Position numbers and translations under genes: made by a program
Notes under the pieces: model-generated
Seen by the model: only the letters and a program-made list of their open reading frames with translations
The model's database searches: none
What the model was told of the DNA's origin: nothing
Shown: piece by piece, positions 47,401 through 58,900 of the stretch
Position numbering within the stretch: the first letter of the stretch is position 1
Layout of the letters: every line of letters starts with the position of its first letter
Source: Amaranthus tricolor
Lineage: Eukaryota; Streptophyta; Magnoliopsida; Caryophyllales; Amaranthaceae
Length of the DNA: 64,000 bases
NCBI RefSeq assembly: GCF_026212465.1
Contig: NC_080063.1
Span: 5,010,755 to 5,074,754 of the forward strand
Direction: 5' to 3'

Positions 47401-49877
47401 AATCCAAATTTTTTAAAAGGTTTAAATAGTTATTTGTAACATTTGGTTGAGAAAAAAATTGTACTCCAAGAGTATATATATTGCGTGTCATTCTGGTTTT
47501 TCTTTTACTCCTTTTGTTTTGTTTTGTTTTTTATTTTTGTTTTCACAATTTTCAAATTATTATTCAAGTCTTAATATTACTCCTAGTATATAAGTTTTAT
47601 AAAAATTATAAAAGTAATATATTAGAATTTTATACTTTAAAGCAAATATAGCAAGATTTCACATTAATTGACATATTTAAATTCATATATTTATGAAAAA
47701 TTATGTTAAATTAATTTCTCTTTTAATAAATGTAATAAATAAAATAAAACGGATAATGTAATATATAGTATATTAATTAATATACTATACAGAAAATATT
47801 GTTGGGTGTAATATTTCAGTAGTAATACTCATCATGCTATATAACAATATAATAGTTTAAAAATCATCAAAAGGCAAAAGCTAATGAGTGTTCATGGGTG
47901 TTTGTTAACAAAAATAATAGGAGTAACGTATTTGAAAGATTAAATTAGGAAACAAAATAAAGATAAAAATAATATTTTTTTCGTCTTCATATGATCTTTT
48001 CAAATAAAATTTACGAATTTTAGTATCAAACTTTGATTATGATTTTTTATCGATCTATAAAAAAACATATTCATGTGGAATTTTGATAGATTCGTCTCAA
48101 TATATATTTTTTAAATATCAACTATTTAGAATTTTTAAAAACTCAAAATTAAAATTATTTGACTTTTAAATTTGCATTGAAATCTGTGTAAAAAGTGAAT
48201 GGGAAGAACAAATGAAAACAGAGGGAATATAATATACTTTAAAGCATGATTTAGTGATAGATTCTAAATTTTCATACCATATTAGATAATATGTTCTTAT
48301 TAACAAACGCCCCAGGAGCGTTGGTTTGCAAGATGCTTATTAAAAATATTCACCTTTATTTAATGTATAATTAGTTCACTAAAATTGGATTTGCAATTTG
48401 AACAGGATATTTCGTTGGGTGTTGCTCTAGGATCAGCTACTCAGATCTCCATGTTTGTGGTACGAATTTGGCCACAAAATTTAAAATCAATAATATTCTT
48501 AATTGTAATTTGCTGCTAATTATTTGTTAAATCAAATAATTAATTGGGCAGGTTCCATTGTGTGTTGTGGTAGCATGGATAATGGGTGTTAAGATGGATC
48601 TTGATTTCAATACCATTGAAACTGGTTGTCTAGCTCTTTCCATAATTGTCACTGCCTTCACTTTACAGGTGTGTGATGTATCTTGATTTAATATAACTGT
48701 CAACGAATTAAACAACTCAACTAAAAGTGTAAACTTATGGTTGAGATTTAATATACCTGGCGGTTGACTCTAAATATTTCATTTTAAATGACTAGTGGTT
48801 GAGATTAGAACCCGTGACCGCTTGTCACATTAGCTTCTGATATCATATCAAGGAACTCTAACCATAACACATTAACACCACCTTGTTTGTTATTACTGTG
48901 GTTTTCTGATTTTAATTTTAAAAATTTAAAGTCATATAATATATGTCCAATAATGACATAAAAACTTTATTATACATTTGTTAAGAACATAATAATCGTA
49001 AAAACTGAAAACTAAAAAGTAAAAATCACTTTTCGAAATTTCTTACTTTAGATTTTTAGTTTAAAAACGACAATAAATTAGATTCTAATCTATAAGTTAT
49101 GTGGTTGCGCAGGATGGAAGTTCTCATTACTTGAAAGGATTAGTTCTACTTTTCTGCTACATTGTTATTGGGGCTTGCTTCCTTGTTCATCGTTCTTCGC
49201 CAAGTAAGAAGTCTTTTTGATACTCAGAAACAATTTTTTTTGTAAGGAAGATTAACATGTATAAATTCGGGTCCAATTAGAGGCGAAACCAGAATTTTAG
49301 TAATTTATGGGTCAAATACATCATATAAATTAAGCTTTCGATGATTTTTGAGAGTGGGATGTTACTGATCTCCATTATCAATAATAATATTATAAACTTT
49401 ATAGTTAATTAATACTAAATTTAAAATACCTATAACTATAGATGTACGTGTTTTGTTTGATTTATTATATTGATTGACTTTTAAGACAAATACGACTATC
49501 ACGTACTCCTATTTGTTTTAAAGAAATGTATTAAGTTGTATTTGTCCGTTCTTTTGAATTTATTATGGTGCTAATATTAAATTGAGAATATTTTGCGTAT
49601 TATGTAACAAAATTAAAAAGATAGATAAAATTATTCACATGTCTGATGTCAGGTGATGATAAGTTTAAGTAAAGAGAAAATGTCTCCTAAAATCAAAAGT
49701 GATTATACTAATATTTTTTTACGTTTATCCAATATTGAAATGGTGTGTTTGTGCTTTATAGTTAAAACTAAGGTTAATCAATCATGCATTGATCGTAATA
49801 TTTATTACCCTACAGACGAACCAAACATCTTGGAGTTGCCAATTCCATCTACAACCAATAAAGTCTTCAGACTTTAA
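37460..49877 (+). CDS. CAX: Vacuolar cation/proton exchanger, CAX family
   Basis: Eleven exons join in frame to 450 aa: 37460-37741, 39545-39612, 45032-45060, 45757-45953, 46035-46247, 46509-46631, 47168-47284, 48406-48459, 48552-48668, 49113-49203 and 49816-49877. All introns are GT..AG. Type I CAX proteins move Ca2+ and other divalent cations into the vacuole against H+ across the tonoplast. The N-terminus carries [17 protein letters not shown] and [17 protein letters not shown], the plant CAX regulatory and TM1 region. The two cation-binding alpha repeats are visible as GNATE (136-140) and GNAAEH (326-331). Between them is the acidic loop [10 protein letters not shown] (264-273) that separates TM6 and TM7. 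The length is usual. Introns 1, 2 and 7 carry transposons, and intron 2 (5.4 kb) holds a 4.4-kb hAT-like element. Reading through the exon 10 donor instead gives a short tail ending SKKSF. Confidence 0.94.
38017..38268. mobile_element. Stowaway MITE in CAX intron 1
   Basis: The left CTCCCTCCTATTCACCC and right-complement CTCCCCCTATTTACC ends are inverted repeats flanked by TA (38015-38016, 38269-38270). The interior is an inverted relative of 11709-11966. 252 bp. Confidence 0.85.
38783..39002. repeat. Dispersed repeat with tRNA/PBS-like motifs, copy in CAX intron 1
   Basis: It contains gacatggtatcaaaagc, close to the initiator-Met primer-site motif, and 30 bp later aggtcacgggtttaaatctc, close to a Pol III B-box. 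'ttgagccctcaactataagc...tttttagttgag' and 'gggctcaaccatcagtttaa' mark its two ends. Related copies are at 48712-48880 (inverted), 49995-50275 and about 55200-55275. It could be a SINE or a TRIM-type element; the sequence alone does not decide. Confidence 0.5.
40064..40438. mobile_element. Left end of a CACTA (En/Spm) element in CAX intron 2
   Basis: CACTACAAGATAATATGC at 40064 is a typical CACTA terminus, followed by subterminal repeats of 'gtcact/agtgac/gccacta' type. The matching right terminus is not found nearby. The fragment stops where the hAT-like element at 40439 begins. Confidence 0.55.
41146..41360. repeat. 67-bp tandem repeat, three units plus a start
   Basis: Units begin with 'ccccaaaaatttacat' at 41146, 41213, 41280 and (partial) 41347, giving a constant 67-bp period. 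Each has 'catcacttatacatccacc' and 'atatacaaatatyaagttt'. Only a few substitutions separate the units. Confidence 0.92.
44076..44448. repeat. Higher-order (TA)n array with spaced TGTA/TGTGTA interruptions
   Basis: About 370 bp of alternating TA, punctuated at roughly 18-24-bp spacing by single tgta units at the two ends and by tgtgta units in the middle. The regular spacing implies expansion of a composite unit rather than of the dinucleotide alone. Confidence 0.92.
47965..48231. mobile_element. Degenerate Stowaway-like MITE in CAX intron 7
   Basis: 'tttttttcgtcttcatatga' at the left and 'aatgaaaacagagggaatat' at the right are decayed inverted repeats. The body matches 12010-12258 in reverse complement. 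Confidence 0.5.
48712..48880. repeat. Dispersed tRNA/PBS-like repeat, inverted copy in CAX intron 9
   Basis: On the minus strand it reads 'gttagagttccttgatatga', 'tatcagaagctaatgtgaca' and 'ggtcacgggttctaatctca', the same order of blocks as 38783-39002. Confidence 0.5.
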
Positions 49878-49994
49878 AGAGGTATACTACTCATTTTATC
49901 ATAAAATTGAAATGTTATTATTACTTATAACATTTTCCCTTTTATTATGAAAAATACGAAAAATGACAAGTGATTATAACACTAATGTATCTTA

Positions 49995-50275
49995 GAACCA
50001 ACTTACTCAAATGGTTGAGGCTCTAAATTTATTATATACGTATTCTATTTTATATGTTCAGAATTCAGCGTGACATGAGGTCATTGGTTTGAATCTGAAT
50101 CACCTCTTATTTAAAGTGGAATATTAAGCACTGGGTATGAGGAGGATATGTATTCCATCCACACTTTTAGCCCAAAGGGCTCTCGTGTGAGGGGGCATGT
50201 TAGAATACATCCTGAAGGGCGGAACTATCAATTATCAGTTTAAACTTTTAATTGAGTTGGTCTTTGACATTTTAT
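49995..50275. repeat. Dispersed tRNA/PBS-like repeat, copy 3' of CAX
   Basis: It contains 'gacatgaggtcattggtttg', 'cacctcttatttaaagtgga' and 'agtttaaacttttaattgag', shared with 38783-39002. It begins about 120 bp after the CAX stop, so it may lie in the 3' UTR or in a 3'-UTR intron. Confidence 0.45.
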
Positions 50276-53200
50276 AGGCTAAAAGTATAAATGCAAAACA
50301 AATTTCCGACGCTAATAATTTTACTCCAAACGAAGATGAATAAGATTTAAATCTGTTGCATGAACTTTAGATAATATGTCTCATGATACATTATATACTT
50401 TATCATTTACAATTAATTACAAGTAAAAAAATTGCAGGTTTAATTCTTCAAAATGAATCATCAAAATGCAGTGAGCAAGAAAAAAGAAGAAAAAAGTTGA
50501 TCATTTCATCAAGCTGCAGAGTTGTTCAAAGTTGCCCATGAAATCTGGCGCAAAAAAAAAGATAAAATAAAATATAAACATGCTCAGAAAAGGTACCTTA
50601 GCTTATATTTCTGGTCAGCATATATAATTCAATTACTATGGAAAGAATTATAGAGAAGCTGGCGCAGATTCTGAGGAATGAATTCATATAAGTTTTGTTA
50701 TTTAATTTATGGTTATGAAATTCTAATATATATTTTAGTTAGTTGTCTCCATATATAATTCATTACAAAGTTTGTTTGGGAGGAGATGATGTTACTTAAG
50801 ATAAATAATATGCATTGTTAATTCCTTTGTTAAATTTTGTTATTGATTGGATAATAATAATAATAACAATGATAAAGCATTTTTAATTGTAATTTGGTTT
50901 GAGTTTTTGTTACATTTTTGTTAGTGTTACTTTTGTTGTAAAAATAACAATGATAGAATGAGTTTGATATATGATTTGGCATCGTCTTGATATGCGAACA
51001 AAGGATAATGGATAATGAAATGGAAGCGTTTAGGAGTGTTTGATGAAGAACAAGATACAAAAAGATCAAGAAAAACAGAGCAGCAATTAATGAAGACAAT
51101 ACACAACAAGTTTATGAGGTATTTTGAATACCTCCCCCTCAAACAATTTTAATAACATTGATGACTTAGCAATATACAATGAACTAAACCTTCACGGTCT
51201 TGAGGGCAAACTCTCACCCTCAAATCTAATACAAAAAAGAAGAAATTTTAATGGCACTCAACCTTAGTTCCCTCTATATGTTAGCCTCCTTAGCTTTCCA
51301 ATGTTAATTTGAACCTTTAGTGTCCAAATCAGTGTAATAACCTTATGACAAGTGACTACTTATTCCCTAAGAAAAGGCCCACGGAAAAAAAAAACTCGTA
51401 ATTGGCTCCTGTACAGGCCACTCGAACGAGCAGATCATACACTCGAACGAGCGCTTGCATATGCAACTATTCTCTAGATTCTCTATGTGCTTGCCTCGTT
51501 CAAGGCACCTTGCTTCCTTCACTATGCCTCCTTCAAGGCATGAATACCTTCCTTAAGCACCTTCTTGCCTTGTTCAAGGCATCTTTTACCTTGTCCAAGG
51601 CACTTCAAATCCTCTCTCTTGATCGCTTTATAGAGTGATCCAAACCTCAATTCCTCATACTCCATTGCACTCACATCCTTATTCTCCAAAGTGCAAAACA
51701 TGCTATAGGCTATAATATGATCAAACTCATCTCTTTCACAAAGATTATTTGGGACTTGACACAACAGATATGTAGCTCAAACTCCACTTTTACTAAGCAT
51801 CGGCGGGGACAATTAAGAATAATAGGTTGTATGTATGATTCAACGTTCAAACTCTATTAAAGGAATGTAACATTCTACCATTAAATTGCATAAAATTCTA
51901 TTGCCCAATGTTAAAAAGATGCCAATAAAAAAAGCACTCAATATTTAAAAAAACATAAATTTTTATAGTATAGTTTCACTTTACATTTAGATGTAAATTT
52001 TAACTTTTAGTGTTAAAGTTTGCTAATTAACTTAGGAATAAAAAACTAAAAAATTAAGTCAAATAAATTATAAACTATGCTAAATTGCTAATGGTATTAA
52101 ATTGAGTTTAAATATATAGATATTTTAAACGATGTTGAATGTTGTTTTAAGAAATATATTGCGACAACTATTACAAGGGCATCTAATAGTAGTACTGATC
52201 ATCTTCTCTTACTTTGAAAAGAGCAAAATTTAGAAACTCATCAACACCATTTACATAATCAGAAGATGAACGATCTTTTACTTTGACCCATGCCTTATTC
52301 AAAATCATTTCCTATATTTAAACTTTATAGTAATTAGATTATATAACATTCAATTATATCACCAAGAACTCCTTATAATATTGTTAACAATTAATACAAG
52401 AACAAGAACAATTTAATTTCGAGTTGTTTGAAAAACAATTTAACGATTCAAAAAGAACAAGAACAATTTAAATTTTTGAAAGAAACACATGAACAATTTT
52501 AACAACTTGAATAACAATTTAACCACTATGTCAAAAAGAGAATTTTAACTCTAAGTTCTTTGAAGAACAATTTAACAATAAAAACAAGAACAAAGATTAA
52601 CATTTGTTCCAATGTATGCATGAAAAATCAACTTAGAAAATATTTTCAATACATGACAAATCAACTTGAATAAACAAGAACAATTTAAGAAGTTCACATG
52701 AACCATTTTACTAGGCTTCATTATAATCTAAAAAAAATAAACTAAAAATCTTTTCCCTCAACAAGTATGTATCATCACAATCGCAAAAAATGAGTTCTTT
52801 TGCTTCAATTTGAAAAGAAAAATATAATTCCCCCATGACATCAAAACCTTACACCGTGAATTCTTAAGACAAAAACTTACTTTTGCTTTAATCTTATCAT
52901 CTAGAACTTCAATTTGAAGCAACTCCATCAATTTTTCTTAGCATTACTTTGGAAGAATCTCACATTTTCATAAATTATCCATATAAATCAAACGTAATCT
53001 CACCTTATTCAAGAAACGACATTTAATCCCCCAAAAGCCACTGCTAGCTAATTCCACATGAATTGCACTCAGAAAATAATAGTAATAAAAAAATGCAAGT
53101 AATTTCCCAATAAAAAAAAAAAACACACAAACATAAACCCCCAAAAAACGCAAGTAATTAAGCCCTTAAGATCTAATTGTAAATCCTCAGTGGCAAAGAA

Positions 53201-53469
53201 AAAGGTTAATCTATGTCATGAAATACAACCCAAAATTTCAAAATCATGAAATACACATACATAAATTTGATAATTAGAACAAAGACTCAGAAAAAAGCGA
53301 ATTGTTCCTTCACTGCCAAGACTGTGAAAATACGTACAACCCAACATTTCAAATTAATGAAATACATATACATTAATCTGATAATTACAACAAAGCCCAA
53401 GAAATTCAAAGAACAACCCATAAATTGAGGGAATCAACAGCAAACAAGAACAAGAAATTCAAAGAAAAA
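50276..53469. other. CAX 3' flank and repeat-rich spacer, no gene seen
   Basis: A possible 3'-UTR exon starts after the gcag at about 50435. At about 51488-51605 the motif 'ttcaaggca'/'tccaaggca' occurs four times at irregular 20-40-bp intervals, and the neighbouring 'cactcgaacgagc' is repeated twice (51420-51455). This may be debris of an LTR element. The rest (51800-53470) is AT-rich with many 'aagaacaatttaa' direct repeats around 52400-52700. Confidence 0.4.
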
Positions 53470-54041
53470 AAAAGGCAACAAAAAAACTACCTATCGTGGG
53501 TTCTTTGAGAGGTGGCTGAACGGTTCAACGCTGCAGCGCAGCGGCAGCACCGGTGTGCAGAAGGAGGCTGAAACTCCGGCGTACAGGCGGCAGACGCTCC
53601 GGTGTGCAGGCGGCAATCGTTGCGGTATGGTGTGCAGGAATAGGGTTTGTGAGGTAATCGAGTTTGTGAGGGGAATGCATTCGTGAGTTTCTGAATTGCG
53701 AGGGAAATGGGGACGGATTGTGAGGGGTGGGGTTTTGATTTAAGAGGGAAAAGAAAAACAAAATTTATTAGTATAAGGGTTTTCGCAACAACTTTATTGT
53801 ATCTGTATATTTAAATATTTTTTGCAACAATATATACAGTTACAAATTATTTATTTAATTTTAGCAACTAAATTGTTTGTTGCAAAAAATTAGGTTATAC
53901 CGGGAAATTATTTTAAGGGTTGGGGAAGTTTATTTTTTTATGGCAACGATTATTTAGCAACAACAACGGATTTCGCAACAACTTGTATTTTTCGCAACGA
54001 AAAAAATATAGTTGTTGCTAAAAACAAGTTTTCTTGTAGTG
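53470..54041 (-). mobile_element. Right terminus of a CACTA element with an apparent first exon
   Basis: The minus strand from 54041 begins CACTACAAGAAAACTTG, a canonical CACTA terminus. It is followed by dense subterminal repeats of 'gcaacaa'/'ttgttgc'. Inward, a GC-rich segment (53490-53761) contains a minus-strand frame from the ATG at 53761. It ends at a gtagtt donor near 53491, as expected for a first exon of a CACTA gene. The left terminus was not found, so the element is truncated or its other end is unrecognised. Confidence 0.6.
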
Positions 54042-55971
54042 TAAATATAAAATTTTATAAAAAAATTCTGATAATATTTGCTACCTTAGAGATTGATGTG
54101 CAAATTTCAATTAACTGCAAGCGCACAGTGTACGTGTAGCAATACGGGTCGAACTCAGGGAAGTAAGTTAAGAAATTTAGTTCAGTTTATGACTACAAGA
54201 CACGGATAAACAATATAGTCGGTTTGAGAATCTAACACTACTATGAACAAAAATCAAAATGTTGTAAATGAAGCTAATAAATAAAGCCAAGACAATAATT
54301 AATACGAAGATGATGATAATAAAGCAAATCTAAGGTGTCGGAAATCACCTAATTCTAACATGGGAGTCAGTTACTCTCATAATTGTATGAAATTGAGTCT
54401 TTAGCATAATTAAATGTGATCTAATCAATCTCAAGCTTATGCTCTATTGATCAATATCGGTTTAAGATCTTACTAGTATTAATCCTCAAACTTTCATTTT
54501 ATTGGTTAAACTAATAGGAATTTAACTTAAATATACCTCAATCCTAAATTAATCCTAATCTCAAACTTCCGTTTTATAGAAAAGGTTAGTAAAGATGTTT
54601 AAACTAAGGCTCATTAAGCATAAGTTTAATCATAGACCCAAATTTCACGCAATTAATCGATCAAATATCATTCTATGCTTCGAATTAGGGTCAATCCCTT
54701 AACCTTAGAGAGAAAATCTACTCACTAAACATAATAACTAACATAAAATCAACAACAATAAACAATTGTCATTTCTTGCTCAATTGTCGGAATCGGACAT
54801 ATGATATATCGTTGAAAAGCTCTTAAGGTCTACTTTCCAATGTCGCAAACCTTGCATTAATAAGATCTTTATATAAAAAGTTGTAACCAAAAGAGTGAGC
54901 AAGTATCAAATTTCACCTTAAAACTTTTGCATTTTAAACAAATTTCTACTCTTTTGCCCATCTTCATTATAAAAGACTTTCAAACGAAAATAATCTCCTT
55001 AGTAAACTCCATCATCATTAAAACCATAAAAATTATGCTTAAAACGATCAAAATCGTTCAAAATCAACAATAACCAAAATGGATAAAGTGGCATAAATCC
55101 TCAAAATAAGCATGAAATTACTAACAATAACCATCATTAAGAAGTATAAAATAATATAAATAAATGCAAATAATTGCACTTATCAGAGATAAAGAAATAA
55201 ATATTAAGGAACCAACTCAACTAAAAGTTTAAGCTGATACTTAAAACCTTATGATATGTTATATACTTTAACCTAAAGTTTTTTTAAAAAAAATTAATTA
55301 GCTATATGAATTTGATGTTTGAAAGCTTACATTTATTACTTAAAAGTTATAACTAATGTAATAAAATATTTTTAAATGTTACGCAATTAAAAGAGTCCAT
55401 ATGGATACGAAATTTCTTACTTCTCACTTAATTCATATTCTAAATTTTTGTTATCTTTCCTAATTTTTTTATGTTATCATTAGTATCATGCTGAGTGTTT
55501 TATTTATTAATTTTATGCTTTTTATCATTTTTTTTCACCACAATGAATTAGCGGGTAATTTCTTTGCTAGGATAGTGAAATTAAACTTTATTTTGCATCA
55601 AAACCAAAAAAAAAAAAGAGTATCACCGTCAATATAATTTTAAATGGACAAAGTAGTAACTAACAACCACCAACTAACTGTTACCAAACGTCTTCATAAC
55701 AACTAATTTAATATTATCAAATCAACCAATACTTCCACGTGATCAACCGAACAATGGTCATTTGTCGAAGACACCAAATTGTATTCCATTGAAACAAAAT
55801 AAAAGTCTAAAACCCATGTAGGTTCAACTATCCCAACCCCGATCTCATTCTTCCTTCCTTTGGTACAACTCTTCCACCACCTTATCTTTACTCTTCCCAC
55901 TGCTCCCCCAATTCCAATTTCTCCATTAGTTTCTCAATTTCAATTTCCCCCCAATTTCACAAACACCCACA
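54042..55971. other. Spacer upstream of the plastid carrier gene
   Basis: From about 54085 ('gatgtgcaaatttcaattaa', 'gcaagcgcacagtgtacgtg', 'gggtcgaactcagggaag') to about 55190 the sequence resembles a common dispersed plant repeat, but I could not assign it to a class. 55200-55275 is a piece of the 38783-39002 repeat. The last ~150 bp before 55972 are C/T-rich, as is typical of a 5' UTR. Confidence 0.35.
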
Positions 55972-58900
55972 ATGAATTCCAATCAAGCCATTCTAACATA
56001 CCGTAAAATTCCTAACCTTGAACCTTACAATGTCACTTCTTCTGCTACAGAAATCTCTGAATTCAAACACAATCATCACCCCCATTGCAAACCCACAAGT
56101 TTTAACAATGGATTTTCATGTCTATCAATGGCGACCAAGAAAGAACAGGGAGAATTTGAACCCACTACTGCCCAATTTCTACAACACCCTCTGGCTTTGG
56201 TTGCACTTGTTCCTAAAGATGCTGCCCTTTTTGCTGCTGGTGCTATTGCTGGTGCTGCTGCTAAGACTTTTACTGCCCCTCTTGATCGGATTAAGATTCT
56301 TATGCAGGTTTTTTTCTTTCTTTTGGATAATTCGGAGAGATTAGTTGATTTTATACTTCAAATTTGAAATTATAGTTGTGAAATCTACAGTTATGTTGAC
56401 TTCTGGAATCTCATCTTTCAAAATTGGGGTTTTATTTGAATTTTGAATTAATAATCTTAGACTGATTGTTCTTTTTGGTTTTATATTCTTTATATTTTCT
56501 GGGTATTTAATGTTTTTATGGACATTGTTCTTGGTTTCTTGAAATTTGGGGGTAAATGGTAATATTTTTTGTCTAAGAAACTTGCAAAGGAAGTATTGAT
56601 CATTAAAATTGTTTGCAGTCTTATTTAAGAAGATGCATCTAATATTTAAACTTCATATAATATTCATTACTTAAAATTATTATACCATTAATATAATGAT
56701 GTTTTCTGCCAAATTGTGTTGGTATGAGAAAATGAAATAGTGATAAGCTCTATGTCCAACAAGAATGTGAAAGCTGATAAAATTTATTATTGGTCTTGTA
56801 CACAACAACACCTGCAAGGAGGAGAGTTAGACTACACAAACCCGATAAGCTTAAATGTTAGTCAATCTTTGTCTAGTTTTTCGATGTGGAATCAAGCGGG
56901 TTATATTTCCAACAAAAGCCTCAATATAAAAATATTGGAGTGGGCTATATAAACTAATAAATAATTTTAGTGGTTGTCTAGGTACATCTAAAATAATAAA
57001 TTAGTTGGTTGGCTGATTTTGGGTAAGAGTTAAGATGTTTAATAGGATTGCGCATTACTGACTAAGGGAAAGTATTTTGAGGCAATTATAAATTCTTAAT
57101 GAACTGTCTAATTTTGAATAATAGATAGTAGTATTAGTTGATCATGTAACAAGTTTTTTGGCTTTTTTGTTGTGTGGCATGGCTCTTACCATTATAGTGC
57201 ATATGACCATGTTTTTCATGCGAAATGCTTCTAGGGTCCCATTTCTTCTTATATTATTAAATTCTAACAGTTGATTTGTTTATTATTGTGGGGTTAATTT
57301 TAGTTGTTGTATGATAGCATGACCTTGTTTATTGATGCTGAAAGTATAGTCATATACAAATTAACTAATGGATACTCTTTCTGCGTCTCTAGCATTTTGC
57401 AATAATTTCTTTTTGGACACAGTTCATTAATTGGTCTTAATTTGTTTTTTGTTTTTAATTTATAAGTTAAAACATATTTAAATGAAATATTATTTGATTT
57501 GTCTGATTATTAATCAACTTTTTATGATTTTTTATTATGTATACATAAAGGTATTAACGATTGAATCCGTGCATTGCATAATGTGAAAAAGTAAATCTAG
57601 CAAAATCAACAAAAGGGGTATAATTTAAAACTTAACTTGGCGTTGTTCACACTTTAGATAAATATCTATTCTTTAAATAAGTGTTAAACGTCCCTTGTTT
57701 CGATGGGGCCAAAGATTTATAGTATTTTGGATTCGGATTATAATGGACTATGGTAAATTAACTCAATAAATCATGTGCACTTCGTATATATGTGAAGTTG
57801 CACATGATGCTATTTGTAGACAATCAAAAATAACCTCTTTGTTAGATTTATTAATAAGGGTAATGTTGCGTACATCTGACCTCCAAACCACACCCTAGGT
57901 GGGACTTGGGAGTCATTAAATGGCTTTGGGGTAATGGAATGTATGTTAAAATAATTGTTAAACCAAGCTTTTGATTATTAATATTTAATTACTTAATAGA
58001 GAATGAAGTTAAATCCTATTGGGATGATTTGCTTTAACAATGGATGCTTTTAGTGTAATCTGATTAAGCTTGCTGAGACAGTCCCACAAATTAAGCATAT
58101 GATGTATTGCATGAACCTTTGATGTGAAATGTGAATGACTTTTGTAAAATGTGCTTTGAAGTTTGAACAGATAAACAAAACGTTATTGTAACCTTTCCAT
58201 CCATTCATTCTCGAGGATTTGATAGAGAAACAGTGGTAATGTCGATTTGAAGTTTGAGACTCCCCAAGGTGCTAATAGTCCACAAAGTCTTGGCTCTAAA
58301 CGCCTTGTCTGGGCGAAGGTACTAATCATTTGGTGTGAAGCACTCGTAAATCAAAGAATAAATAAAAATTTAAAAACTCTTACAAGCAGATAAATAAAGA
58401 AAAGGTGAAGAGAAATAATGAAGAAAAAATGAAAAGCAAAAGTACCTAGTGGGTTCCCTCATCATATTGCCTTCCTTAAAAGGCGAAGGCCATAGCTTTA
58501 AGGCAGTCAACTTAGGTGCTATTGTGCTTGGCTTCTACCCTTACCAAGATGCCCAAACCATCAACCACCTTAGGCACATCTGGGTGTTCTTTTCAAAACT
58601 GAGATGGCCTATGTCATAAAAGTGTTCATGTGTTGAACCCATTGATACATTGAAATGCTATGGAGTTTTAAAGTACATACACGGGCAGGCTGAATTTCTG
58701 TGCAGCTTCAAACCTTTGCTAAAGTTATTTTTGTACTCTGTGTGTGTGTATTTGTATGTACATAATGTGTATATAGTATGTGCGTCTGCTACCTATATTA
58801 TGTCCAACATTATCATGCTTATTACATCTAAGTAAATAAAGCCAAACTCTTACTCTTACCATGAAATGCTAGATGTATTTTATATTTCATCCAACAAATA

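Noticed and set aside
51522..51764. 80-aa minus-strand ORF with GQGK repeats
   Set aside because: Produced by the degenerate 'caaggca' repeats; no start context or family resemblance.
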